Positions 46,607 to 57,826 of a DNA stretch of 64,000 nt are shown in pieces (the first letter of the stretch is position 1; each line of letters opens with the position of its first letter). Source of the stretch: Ectocarpus siliculosus (lineage: Eukaryota > Sar > Phaeophyceae > Ectocarpales > Ectocarpaceae); contig FN649727.1 in the NCBI GenBank assembly GCA_000310025.1, positions 8,586,405 through 8,650,404 of the forward strand. The letters are read 5' to 3'. The notes beneath the pieces are model-generated. The model was not told where the DNA came from. It saw only the letters and a program-made list of their open reading frames with translations, and made no database searches. Both the position numbers and the translations under genes were made by a program.

Positions 46607-47590
46607 ATGGGTAGTCTGTCTGTGTGTGTATTTATTATTCCTTAATAGACTTAAAAATACTCGAAATAAGTCCATTACCCAGCCGGTTTTCCTCCACTCA
46701 CTGAAAAGATTCCACCAAATCCCGCTCGACTGTGGGTATATCTCGAATGGGTAGTCTTTCTGTGTGTGTATTTATTTTTCCTCAAATAAAGAATACCACA
46801 TTTTATGAACCAGAAGACCAGTATCCAGCATCCAGCAGTAGTCCAGCATGTTTCCTTCAACATTCAATGCTATAAGAGTTCAACTTCAATCGAGGGGTAT
46901 TTTCTCCAACGGATACTTGGGTCATCATTCTGTACTTTCGTTATTTGTCTGCAGAGGACTAATAATTTGTATTTTCGAAGAATCCGCCTGATTTCTTGCC
47001 AAGGGCCGCAACTAGTTTCTAGTCGGATCCAAGAAAATAGGAGACCATGTATCCCACTACGAAGTTTAAGTTTCGGCTTGCAGAGTTCCAACTTCACATC
47101 GGTACACATCGTGGAGCACCCACATGCGGGTTGGCACGCACCCTCAACTAGATGATAGATAGATCTGTTTAGGGCTCTGCTGTGTGGAAAGTTGCAGCTA
47201 GCGGCGTACCGAAACGTTCGCACATGTAAAACCAGTAGAGCGGGTCCATAGAGAAAAGGATCACGGCATTGCAGTTTACGTTGCTGTTGAGCGATAAGGA
47301 AACGAAAATCGCGTTTTGCACTTCCAGCTGTTTCCGTTGCTGTTCTTCACATTAATTAACAAACGTTTAGATGTCTGCCCAGTACCTTCGAACATCCATA
47401 CCGGTCCAACTGACGCCGCGGGCGCCTTCGGTTTTTGCAGAGTAACTCGCGCCAAAGACGGTACACAACAGTATGAAAACACCAAGAGAGATATATCGAA
47501 CCTACTAGAATATAATGATAACACAACGCGCCGTACAAAAAAGCAGTACGGGCGCGCAACTGAGAAAATTCCGTTAAGAAATTAGTCTAA
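46607..47590. other. Repeat flank and intergenic
   Basis: Contains two copies of GGTAGTC(T)xTCTGTGTGTGTATTTA (about 46607 and 46748) and a second copy of the left-flank word CGACTGTGGGTATATCTCGA (about 46727). The remainder shows no gene. Confidence 0.6.
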
Positions 47591-48790
47591 GGCTGACTGG
47601 ATTCCTTTCCCAAAAAACACTCACTTTTCAGGATGGGCAAAAATCCGGCTGGAAAAAAGTCCGACCGTTCTTGTACAGTGAGCCGGATTCCTGAGGCGGA
47701 TTCTTGGGGGGTGGGTGTAAATCAACCCAGACGACATATCACCGAGTGCGACCTGAGTTCTTGACGTATCGCTCCCATCAAGGGCTCCTGGCAACCCTAC
47801 GCCGAAGGGCTTGCTATTCTGCACGCTGGCTGTTGATGGTCGCTCGGCACGCGTGCTTAAAAAAAAAACATATCGCATCGCACCAAGCATGGGAGACGCC
47901 GAAACAGGCCAAACCGGCACGAGACACCAAAAAGAGCCGCTTTTTGTCAGAGAGGGGAGGACACCGGAACTGATTTCTCGCTCCCTAGGCACCGATCGAA
48001 GCCAGATCGGTCAGGACGTGCTCTCTGTTCCTTGCTCTCTGCCTGAGTAGATTTGCTCAGCAGGGCGTACTCTTGATCGACGAAGAGAAGCATGCGCGTG
48101 TTGCCCGTTGCTTTTTCGAACTGTGATGTTTTGGTGGTCTGCTTCACTTGAGAATAAACTGATGTGTTGAAGGCCTGGAAACAATTTTCAACAGAAGGCT
48201 TGAGTACACGCAGACGACGATTTCGAATGATTGGATCAACGAGCTGCTGAGCAAATCTACTCCGGCAGAGAGCAAGAAACAGAGAGCACGCCGTGACCGG
48301 TCTGGCTTCGATCAAGTGACCTAGGGAGCGAGAAATCAGTTGCGGTGTCCTCCCCTCTCTGACAAAAAGCGGCTCTTTTTGGTGTCTCGTGCCGGTTTGG
48401 CCTGTTTCGGCGTCTCCCATGCTTGGTGCGATGCGATATGTTTTTTTTTTAAGCACGCGTGCCGAGCGACCATCAACAGCCAGCGTGCAGAATGCAAGCC
48501 CTTCGGCGTAGGGTTGCCGGGAGCCCTTGATGGGAGCGATACGTCAAGAACTCAGGTCGCACTCGATGATTATGTCGTCTGGGTTCACCCAGCGGTGAAC
48601 TTTTTGGGATGAGAAATCTGGGTGGGCACCATCCTGATTTCTTCCAACTTTTCGGGTGGAGGCTACCCAAAAAGCTGGATTTTCTCGACCCAAAAAACTG
48701 AAGAACCTGGCTGTATAAGAAGCCGGATTTCTGCCCATCCTGAAAAGTGAAGCTTTTTGGGAAAGAAATCCAGGTGTATAAGAATCAGCC
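47591..48790. mobile_element. Foldback element with ~470-bp inverted arms
   Basis: The left arm (47591-48063) and right arm (48244-48790) are inverted copies with high identity; for example TTTCAGGATGGGCA on the left is TGCCCATCCTGAAA on the right, and the loop-proximal ends read TTTGCTCAGCAG and CTGCTGAGCAAA. A ~180-bp loop separates them. TTAAGAAA occurs immediately outside both ends (47574 and 48793) and may be the target-site duplication, though it is A-rich. On the minus strand an open frame runs from the right arm through the loop into the left arm (48456-47947), including a non-repetitive stretch (RLRVLKPSVENCFQAFNTSV) that might be captured coding sequence. No transposase is recognised, so it is probably non-autonomous. 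Confidence 0.75.
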
Positions 48791-48800
48791 TATTAAGAAA

Positions 48801-49319
48801 AAAAAAAAAAAGAATCAGCCTAAGGCTCAACGTTTTACGAAAAATAGGGGAAAATGACTAAGAAATACAGCTCATTCTCGACCACAACATAAGAAACGTC
48901 CCAATAAGAAGCATGATCGTGCGATACCCCCAATACATAAGAAGCAAGGGTTGCTGGGGAGCGTGTCCATTATGAAACGTCCTACTACTGTTGCTCCTTC
49001 CGTGCTCCCACCCCACCTGTACCTAGCTGAACAGTGTCTTTTTCGCTGCTGGAGAGTGATTATTGCCGCGCCCCCCTCGCCTCCCTCCGCGCTAGCGCGC
49101 TGGCTACTCCGCGCCTCCGCGGGCTGCTTTATCCACTGCTGCTGTACTGCAATGTTTGCCACACCGAACGTTCTGGTTGAAGTTGCGTGAATGTTTGGTG
49201 TGTTGTTGTATTCTTAGCCAGAAATAAGAAAATAAGAAATAAGAGACTCAGGAGGATGCGACAGTCCAAAGGAAAAAGATACGTCTTCTTTCAATCCCAC
49301 ACGCCTGTTTTGAGCGCAG
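48801..49319. other. Intergenic rich in ATAAGAA words
   Basis: At least six (A/C)TAAGAA words occur between 48790 and 49240. No coding evidence. First exon(s) of the next gene may lie here. Confidence 0.5.
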
Positions 49320-50127
49320 TCCCCACATAGAGGGAGAGCTGGAGCTGGAAGCGGTCGAGGAGCTGCAGCTGGGGCTACCCCCAGAGAACTGGTCGCTCAA
49401 TGATGTCAAGAGGTCTTTGCTGCTCGTGAGCGACGAGAGCTGGTTTCGAGAGGGACAAGCGATGGTGGACCTCAGATTGTTCGGCCCAACTCGCGAGAGT
49501 ACTTTCAGGAGGGTGTTCTTCGACGTGCCCGGAGCTGTTGATGGCTGTCTCAAGGTACCTACGGCGTGGTTGTACCTAGATTTTCGTTCCCATTTCTTTG
49601 CCACTTCGGGTGTTCGTCTGTTCTGGATAGATGGGCAGAGCACTTGATCGCCGTGGTGACTAAGTAGTGAAAGTCGACGGGAGGGGTGTGTCCAAATCCC
49701 GAGTACTGCTGTACTTCAGAGGTGCCCTCTTCGCCTTGCTACTACCTACTACCGATTGCGCTACACCCAAACATGCCCTTTTCCCCCCACCTATCGAACT
49801 ATCGGTCTTGAACATAAGGACCGAGCCGGGGTAGCCTTGATCCCGCCAACGTTTAGAATGTACACGGCGGGCGACATTTTCGATGCTTTCGGGGACGATG
49901 CCGTGGTGAGGTCTCGAGACATTGCCAGTGGAGAAACTTTGAGGGGAACAGCGCTCGAAGAGGTCGAGGGCAGCAGCAGCGACGACTCTAGCAGCACCGC
50001 TAGCGACATCTCCGGGAGTGCAGCGACCGGCCCGCGGCGGGAGATATCTATTGCAGAAATCCAGGTTACCTGGGTGGATGGATACACGCATGTGCTGGGC
50101 TGGCTGGACTCTAATGTGGTGTCCTGA
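49320..50127 (+). CDS. Unassigned protein, 3' two exons
   Basis: Exon 49320-49554 opens after TTTTGAGCGCAG and ends CTCAAG|GTACCT; exon 49819-50127 opens after a pyrimidine tract and GAACATAAG and ends in TGA. Phases agree, giving about 180 residues. The first part is acidic then globular (EGELELEAVEELQLGLPPEN, LRLFGPTRESTFRRVFFDVP). The second has DRAGVALIPPTFRMYTAGDI, a Ser/Asp run, and IAEIQVTWVDGYTHVLGWLD at the end, which has the feel of a small beta-barrel (SH3/Tudor-like) fragment. I do not recognise a family. Upstream exons are missing. Confidence 0.6.
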
Positions 50128-51700
50128 ATCGGCAAGCAAGCGTCATGAGTGGCAAAGGGGTAGTTATTTTCTGTGAATCGTATGTATGCTCTCTTTTAAG
50201 GGACCGGCATTCGTTCTTCGTTGCTTTGCGTAAATTGTCGAACTGGGTACGTGGATATGACCAAAAACTTCGTTCCAGATATTATCTGGTTACTCGGTCG
50301 ATGTGCTTCGGTCTGTCTGTGTTTGCCCTGCATATTTCCGCTGAAACTACTTCAGTGGTATAGATTTCGCCAGCCGTGCCCCCTCACGAGGACTCGAGAC
50401 ATTGATCCAGGCTTTCTGTATGGTTCTTGAGGTAGATTCTTGTTTTTTCTCTGAACGGTGTCATTTAACCCCTTTATATGTGCCGACGTCTCGTTGAGTA
50501 CCCGCCCACAAGGTCTCCCAACCTGTGGTGAATTTCTACTGGTAAACTCCTGCACTTCGAGGAGAGTTTTGGTCGCCTACCCATGTATGAGTCCTTGGAA
50601 AATGATTTCGGCGAAGTCCGTAGCGGTGCTTCGCTTACAAAAATGGCAGCAGGGACGCAAAGGCGCAAAGATTTGCTAGTAGTATTCTTCTTTGATTCAC
50701 TTATGACCCGGGTGCTCTAATGTGAAATGTTTGGGCACGGGTTGATCGAAACTGATCAAGAAATAAACTGCTGCTGGTGGAGCGCAGAGAGAACGCTCAA
50801 AGACCATCGTGCGGTGATACATCTCTGGGTAAAGTCATCGACACACTTTGGTGTCATCTCGAGCCTGTTTACGCCTCGAAAAGTAACACGATTGATTTCC
50901 TGTGGTTGCACGTGAACGCCCCGCCAAGTACATGTCGGTGGTACGACGTGACGTGGTCGCACAGAGGGAAGTTACATCTTTCTGAACTTGGACGAACACT
51001 GCTCGAAGTTGCTTCTACTCCACGTTCACGAAGGCAGTCGGGATAGCCCTCCAGGCTTGGTAATCCCGGACAGATAGCCGATTGCGCACGTGCAAGACAT
51101 GTCGTCCGCGTGATGAGGATGAACCTTCGCATCAGAAACGGAACTGCGATTGGAACAAGTTGTTGACGAGGCCCCGTATGTTGTCAAAACGCATGACCAC
51201 CATCCGTGTTTGCATCGTCCATAACCATCTGGGATATTGAGGTGTACATCCCTGCACGTGGTAGTAGAAACTGACGCCCGCCGACGCTTTTAAGTCGAAT
51301 GTGGTAGCTGAGAGAGCTTGTTGCCGCAGACGCGGTCTTCAGCTGTACCTCAAGAAGGGGATTGCGTGATGTTGAAAACACGACACTTGCGGCCAAATAA
51401 GATTCAGACAAGGTTCTCAAACGTTACACAGGACAGTAGTCCAAGTAGGACGATGGTGATAGTGGCAAGGGTAGTAGAGATATCCAGGCCAATCCTCGTA
51501 TTCACAGAGAAACCATCAAGAGTGAGGTCGATCACAGAACGACGAGACGAACAATCAATGTAGCAGTCGTTCCTCCGCACACGTTACATACCAACCGAAT
51601 ATATCACGCCGGCTCCGATCCATACGCAGCCTGAACACTGATTCTGAAAGCGAGGATAACGCCTGAACATCTCCATAACAAAACAAACCCTCGCCCTTTC
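50128..51700. other. Intergenic, nothing recognised
   Basis: 3' flanks of two converging genes. Short frames only, no domain or repeat of note. Confidence 0.6.
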
Positions 51701-53572
51701 TCAGCTACTCGACGGTTGCCCTGTTCCGTCCTTCTCTTCTTCGTGTGTGTCTGCCTGGAACTTGCGAATTGCTTTGTCGAACATGTAGCGGAATACGACC
51801 TGAGATCGGCACATGGTACACACGGCCCAGTGTAAATAATTTCGGGGACAGGAAGCAGGTGGAGGAAAGAGGGCATCGAGGGTACCGTGTGACACTAGAA
51901 CCGTACCAATACCTTAGGAGCACCGCCTAGGCCTTGCTAGTTTTGGACTCGAACTCTGACAACTAGATCGCGTCGCTGACTTTGATTTTGGTCGGTCAGT
52001 CTGTGTCCGTCGGCATGCTGCTCTCTCTCCCTCTCTCTCTCTGTCTCCCTCTGTCTCCCTCTGTCTCTCTCTCTCTACTGATACCCTTGGTGGCAGGTGT
52101 ATTGGGCCCTTCAGCAGGTTCATCGAGCCCGTAAGCACTAAAAACTGCAAATGTTAAAAGAGCAATATCTTGCAGATCAATATTTCCGAATTATCTCATC
52201 TGCAGCACTTTTGATCTCCTTTTGTCACTGCAAAAGCGTCCAAAACACACGTCACGTGATTCTCTCTAGGGCACAGAAGTGACTTACCAGCCGAATGAGA
52301 CGCCTATCCGCCCGAAAGCTCTGCCCAGGAGTAAGGCCCGATGCGCATCGAAGGAGTCCGATACACGCAGACACAGAGGCATCGCGAGCAGACATGTTGG
52401 TGTCGCGAGAGCTGTTAAATTTTCAACGCATGTTTAGCAACAAACTACGACGGAATATCCACGTCACTCACGCGTAGATCATGCAACGTCAGGTTTTTAT
52501 CTGCGCAGGCAGAGTGTGGAATGCCCCTTTCCCTGGTACCATATTCGTTAGCACGTGGCGTCGTAAAATGCCGCCTCTACGCATACCATCTCACGCGTAC
52601 GCACTCCTCGCACACCTGCCCTTCCGTTTCGGCCGAACCGATCTCTGCGAAGTCGACGCGTTCGTTGGCAGAGTCCGCGGCTGATGATGTCAAAACTTCC
52701 TTTTTCGATGAAGTGGCGGTTCCGTGGTCTCGAGGCTTAGACGGCAGCAGCCTCGGCCCCCCGACTTGCCGACACATGTCGAAAAAGTGATCGGCTTGGG
52801 TGTCCTTCACGAAGGCGCCCCCGAGGTAGGCGCCTCGGTGTACCTGAACATAAAACAACGCGAACTCCGTTGGAAAGGCCTCGAATATGCACCACGAGTA
52901 CAACCGCCTCACTCTTATTGCCTGTCTGCATATGCTTCCAATCAACGGCCGTCTCCGTGAAGATGGGGACTGCAGACTTGTTTTTGTCAATTCCAACTGC
53001 CGCTGAGAATGGTTGCAACAAGGCTCACTTTGAGTCCTTCCTCAAAGCTAAGCTCGGCAGCGGTCCGACCGTCGCCTTTGATGCCTGTTTTGTCGAAGTT
53101 TCGTAGCTGGTCGTTTACGGCACTCATCACCTAGTGTAGGAATAAAGGCGGGGGCAGGGACCACAACCGTCGTGCCATGAGCACTCCAACGTACGTATAT
53201 CACGTCCACGACATTTTCGATGCCAAGCCGGGCGTTGCTTTCTCTACTCTTAAAAGCGTCTTTGAGCACGGACCATAGGTGAGTCTCAAGTAGCGATTGC
53301 ATGATGGACTGCCGCCACGAAGGCATCAGAAAGCACTATGCGTCGATGGAAACAATTGTGCTCGTTGTGGTCAACATCAATCAATGCCTTCTCGTGGATG
53401 TGGTACTGAACCCACACCGGAGACTTACCACAAAGTATGCTCCCCGAAGGTCATATGTCCCTTGAAATATGACTGGCACCTCATCAACCGGCATGCTCAA
53501 AGTTCGTCGTGCCTCCTCGGCCGGCAACCGCGTCCACCACTCCGAAAATTTCTGGGCATGCTTTCCCCAGAA
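51701..53572 (-). CDS. Unassigned multi-exon protein, 3' six exons
   Basis: Six exons all join at phase 0 with good splice sites: 53572-53429, 53308-53195, 53130-53029, 52843-52595, 52320-52288, 51799-51701 (TGA), giving 246 residues. Landmarks in order: FWGKHAQKFSEWWTRLPAEE, ETHLWSVLKDAFKSRESNAR, LRNFDKTGIKGDGRTAAELS, GAYLGGAFVKDTQADHFFDM, a Ser/Lys linker with CEEC, and a charged helical tail (FRYMFDKAIRKFQADTHEEE). No family, signal peptide or membrane segment is recognised. The uniform phase and lack of stops make it a real gene. Further exons probably lie upstream; the 33-nt exon is the weakest join. A CT-rich microsatellite at 52021-52076 lies in the last intron. Confidence 0.7.
52021..52076. 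repeat. CT-rich microsatellite
   Basis: CTCTCTCTC and CTGTCTCC units in the last intron of the unassigned minus-strand gene. Confidence 0.85.
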
Positions 53573-54600
53573 CTGCAGGAGCATGAAACAAGTTTCGCCA
53601 CGTACGTTTAAATTCATGGACACTTCTCCCCGCTTCAAGCTAGGCATTACAGCCAGCTCAGTACTTGGTTCTGATAATCATGAAGTGGACGGTTGGACGG
53701 CGGAGACGAACGAATCCTATCTTGGTTCCGGCATGCTGTGTAACATTGTAGGATATCAGGGTTCTTCGTTAGTAAGAATGGGATAGATGGCACTTACACG
53801 GAGCGGTATTGTTCACAGCGCAGGATTGATATGGGACTGCCCTTACGCCGTAAAATTTCGGGACCTTTCTTCTCTTCTCTCGTCCAGCAGATGGGGTAGA
53901 AACTCATCACATCCCTACAATGCCATAGCTTCGACTACCACTTAGTTCGCAACGTATGCTTTCTTGACATTTCTTGCTCTTGCATAGAGCGCAGCCCTGT
54001 CTTCGTTGGGACATGCTCGGGGATATCGTCTAATGGTCCCGGTTCTCCCACATGGAGAGACAACAGATATTGCGAGAAGATATCCAAGCAGAAGACCCAC
54101 GGCCGGAGAGCTCATACATACCACCAAAGTGTGGAAAATTCTCCACAAGATCTCGACCTCGCAGCCGAGATGCTCCGCAATTGCGCACCTATTCGATATG
54201 AACCAAGGGCAACGCCGACCTTAACATATCCCACAGGACTTGGCTCTTTTTCTGGGCGGCCGTATCCATTCAGCGATTGGTCGTGCATGTGAAGAAGGAG
54301 AATTGTTTGCTTCTTGCACCCCAGAAAAACGAGACCTCCTAACCCAACCATCTACATATGTGCAAAATGATAGCAATATTACTCAACAAAATGCGGGAAC
54401 GCCAGACGAGAACTTTAAACAAGAGGAGAGTGCTACCTCGTGCACAGGGATCATGCCCGCGAGTACCTCGTGGTAGCGTGGCATCTCTCCTTTCATGGCG
54501 GCCCTGAGTTTGACACGAGCGGTCCACACCTCATCACTCATAGCTGGAGGCCAAGGTGACTTGCGTTCCTTCCTCCCATCGTCGGTCTCTGGTGCAAAAA
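53573..54600 (-). other. Candidate upstream exons, not resolved
   Basis: Plausible exon pieces on the minus strand are a start-like MSDEVWTARVKLRAAMKGEM segment near 54542-54437 ending at a GTAGCA donor, and AIAEHLGCEVEILWRIFHTL near 54190-54125 ending at GTATGT. They may be the 5' end of the gene at 51701-53572, but the phases do not all agree, so they are not joined. Confidence 0.35.
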
Positions 54601-54636
54601 TAAATTAATATCCCTTCAATTACAGTAGTACTTGTA

Positions 54637-56356
54637 CAGATGGCGCTCGCACCTAAGAACTTAGCAGTTTAAGAAATACAGCCTCGAAAAATTCAAAATA
54701 TAAGAACTTGGCCATAAGAACACGTGCTCAGACCCGACGTTGTAATAAGAACAAGAACGCGCATTTGTGGTGTAACAAAGCGCTTACAGATAAGAACAGA
54801 ATACCAAAACGCGGCAGCTACAAGATAAGAACTCATGAAGGTGGTGAGGGGTGACTCACGGGGTGTCCGGTGACCCCACCCGCCGGCAGTTAGTTTCAGA
54901 CCAGGGACGAGGAGGGCGATCGCCGTTTCAAATAATACGGGGGGGTGGGGGGGGGGGGGCGTACTTTATGTTTTGCATGCCTTGGTGGTTACACCATTGC
55001 CCACGCGTCCTCGAGAGGACGGAGCATTGTTCCCACAGGACCAAAGACCGATGACCAATCGTTTCTCCCTACTTTGCCAAAAAAGGCGTATCAAAATATT
55101 TTCCCTATCCTATCTATCCTATCGATATCGATATCACTTCCCATCTCTTCAACTCACGTTCTATGCCCCAGTACAGCTACCGTCTTCTCTCCTATAGTAG
55201 CTATTCCATGCCTCAAACATCTCCCTATATCTTCCTTTCACTTTTCTTAGCTCAGTCATGTACAATTTTCTCTTCCTTCTTGTACAAATGATAGTCCGCA
55301 ACTACATGAACCCGGTCTTCGCACTCGGAACCGCGTTCACATTTCACCTTGGTCGGTGCGGAGGGGGGGCGGTGGGGTGGTAGGTGCTTACAGTAGTTTT
55401 GTTGTACACGGATACCCCTGTCGCGTGATATTGAGGTGCCTGCCACGCTGCGTGCCATGCACGAGAGCCTCGTCTTTACCCCTTGAAACATTGAAGGAGC
55501 TCGGCCAACTGTGAAAGCTGAAGAGGTGTCATCTTGATCGACACATACTTCGAAGCCATCAAAGAACATGCCATTGCTGGCAAATGCCCACGAGGTCAGA
55601 TTGGGAGGCCATCGAGTCGACGCGGGGGTGACGAATGCTTACCGACACCTCTTCCTTTGCCGCACCCACCAGTTTTCAAACTCAAGCGTCTAAAGTCGCT
55701 GCTCTTGACAATTCATTGCTGCAGCGTAGAGCACTCGTGAAACTGAGCATGGGCTGGTTAGACGAGCTGATCACTCGGCAGTCTGAGGAGCCTACCCACC
55801 ACCTTCACGACTACCGTGTGCATTTATTTCGAGCTAGACCAAAGTACGCGCCGCATGAAATTGCCGTTGGACAAGTACAGTGGAGATGCGGGTGCGATGG
55901 GGTTGCGGGCTTTGCTTGAGGGGAGCACGCTAGAGGAGGTTCGGCATTCGAAGAGCGGGCAGGACAATCACGCCGAATGTGACCCTTGTGGACCTCTAAA
56001 TGTTTCAATGTGTTTGCTCAGATGCGTGCCGCGTCTGTATTTCTACCCTATCGTGATCGCGGAAGCTGCAGTACGTCGGTTCCAGAGGTCTCTGTTGAGC
56101 GACTTTCTAGTATTTACTCTGTTTTACGAACACGCTGCTCTCAAGTGTCAGGTTGAATCCACCCAGAAAAAAATAAACGGTGTTCTCTGAATGGGGCCCT
56201 CGGCGTAGAAATAAGAACAAGAACGTAACCCCGTTTATCATACGGATATTCCTGCTCGAAGTAAGAACTTTGAAAATAAGAACAGGTGGTCAATTCGAGG
56301 CATCCAATAAGCATCGAGCCTTAGCCAAAGTAAGCGGTTCTTAGGTGCGCCATCTG
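54637..56356. mobile_element. TA-flanked element with inverted ends CAGATGGCGC
   Basis: The left end reads TA|CAGATGGCGC..ACCTAAGAAC and the right end is its inverse, GTTCTTAGGTGCGCCATCTG|TA; the left copy has four extra bases inside the repeat. A TA dinucleotide at both outer borders and ends starting CAG fit the Tc1/mariner style of insertion. Both ends are followed by clusters of ATAAGAAC words (about seven in 54653-54830 and four in 56210-56285). Open frames inside (for example 55635-55919 and 55816-56190, +) shift against each other and show no DDE transposase. It is probably a non-autonomous or decayed element of 1720 bp. Confidence 0.55.
54941..54960. repeat. Poly-G run
   Basis: G-run interrupted by one T, inside the TA-flanked element. 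Length may be unreliable in the assembly. Confidence 0.8.
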
Positions 56357-57826
56357 TAGAGTGAGTGGGTGAGCACGCAGCGCACATTTGAATATTGGCT
56401 TGTCAAGGCCATGCTTATTGTAGTGGCTGCACAGCAGAGGGTGTTCATCGGTGGAAAAGCATCCAATGGCTGCGCGTACGCACACTTACTTGTAGCTACA
56501 AACAGGTACCGGCTAGCTTTGAGCGCAACCCACATCTCCACCCTTACCAATCCCTCACCAATATCGGAGCAGTCGTGCATGAACGCTGCCAGGTTGTGGT
56601 GAGACAATCCACAGCAAGAGCACGCCCCCTGGACGATGGGAAAGGGTAAGGAGTCTTCAGCGCACTATGTCTACTTCTGCATGATTACATGTATGCATAC
56701 AAGCAACGTCAGTTTGCAGATCCGGGCAACCCTGGCTGAAGCGCCTCCCAAGCTTGTTGCTTACCCCGCTGAGATGCTCGAACAACGTCCTGTCGACGAC
56801 CCACGCGTCTGTAAACCGCCCGTCCATAAAGAAGCTACTCATTGTCGCACTGCTGTTGTGAAGGGCCTTCTGTGCCTTCGACGCTGACGATAATTAGTAG
56901 GGGGGGATATTCTTTAGGGGAAACAACCACCGCACATGATCCTTGTCGCAGAATACCCATGTTTTTTCGTTTTATCGTCTTCGCTGTAAGCAGTAGTCTT
57001 GCTGGTGCGGCGGGATTACTGTGTAGCAGCGTTCGTTCCCGAAACGTCACAACGATTGCGCCGCATTTTCGCATCAATTACACAGTTACACAGCAACATA
57101 GCAACCCCATGCATCTAACTGTGGGGGCACCGAGCTGAGTGAGACTCCTACAGAATAACCCAGTACGCCTTTTTCTTTGTGATTCTTGGGGTCAATCGGT
57201 TCTTCTCCCCCATTACGAAAGCGACCAAATTGGGTGCGAGCCGTGCGCCGAGTCCCAGGTTTGAAACGACACAAACAAACGCGGCCCGATCGAGAGAAAC
57301 TCGAATTACGACCATTTGATTTGAGAGAAGAAACGATCCCTCCTCCGGTTCATGCGTAAAATTGCAACAGCAAGAGCCCAAGACGGCAACGGTTGAACCT
57401 GGCACGCATTGCTGCTGCGTTGAACTACAACACGACACAGTCTCAACGGAAGGGGGTTTGAACAACATGCACAACGCCATGACGTCTCGTCCACGGGAGC
57501 GCGTAGGTGGAGGCCAAACAACGCAAGCCATCTTTACCAAACCGGTCTCGACACGCGCAGGCACGCCAATGTCGACTCGGTCTCAAACACACTGGCCTCA
57601 AGCTCGGGCCCAAACGGCGAATCTCCCACAACCCGACCGAACAAGAAGCGAAAGGGGTACTCTTCGGGCAACAACAGCAAGATCTCGAGCTAGGGATGCC
57701 AGCTCTCGACGACGAGGTGGGGGAAACATACAAGTGTGAAGAGCATAATTTAGTTTTTCCGAATGATGTGCCTGGTACGTATGCATGTAAACCTTGTTCG
57801 CCTCCGGTCCTTGTCTTCCCTCAGCA
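56357..57826. other. Mostly intergenic, candidate exons on both strands
   Basis: On the minus strand, 56849-56765 reads ATMSSFFMDGRFTDAWVVDR between a good acceptor (CAACAGCAG) and GTAAGC donor, possibly an exon of an unresolved gene. On the plus strand, about 57600-57720 reads EQEAKGVLFGQQQQDLELGM, possibly an upstream exon of the next gene. Neither could be joined in phase. Confidence 0.35.

Noticed and set aside
45476-46614. Long open frames across the N gap
   Set aside because: They are low-complexity pyrimidine repeats read through unknown bases, so they are not proteins.
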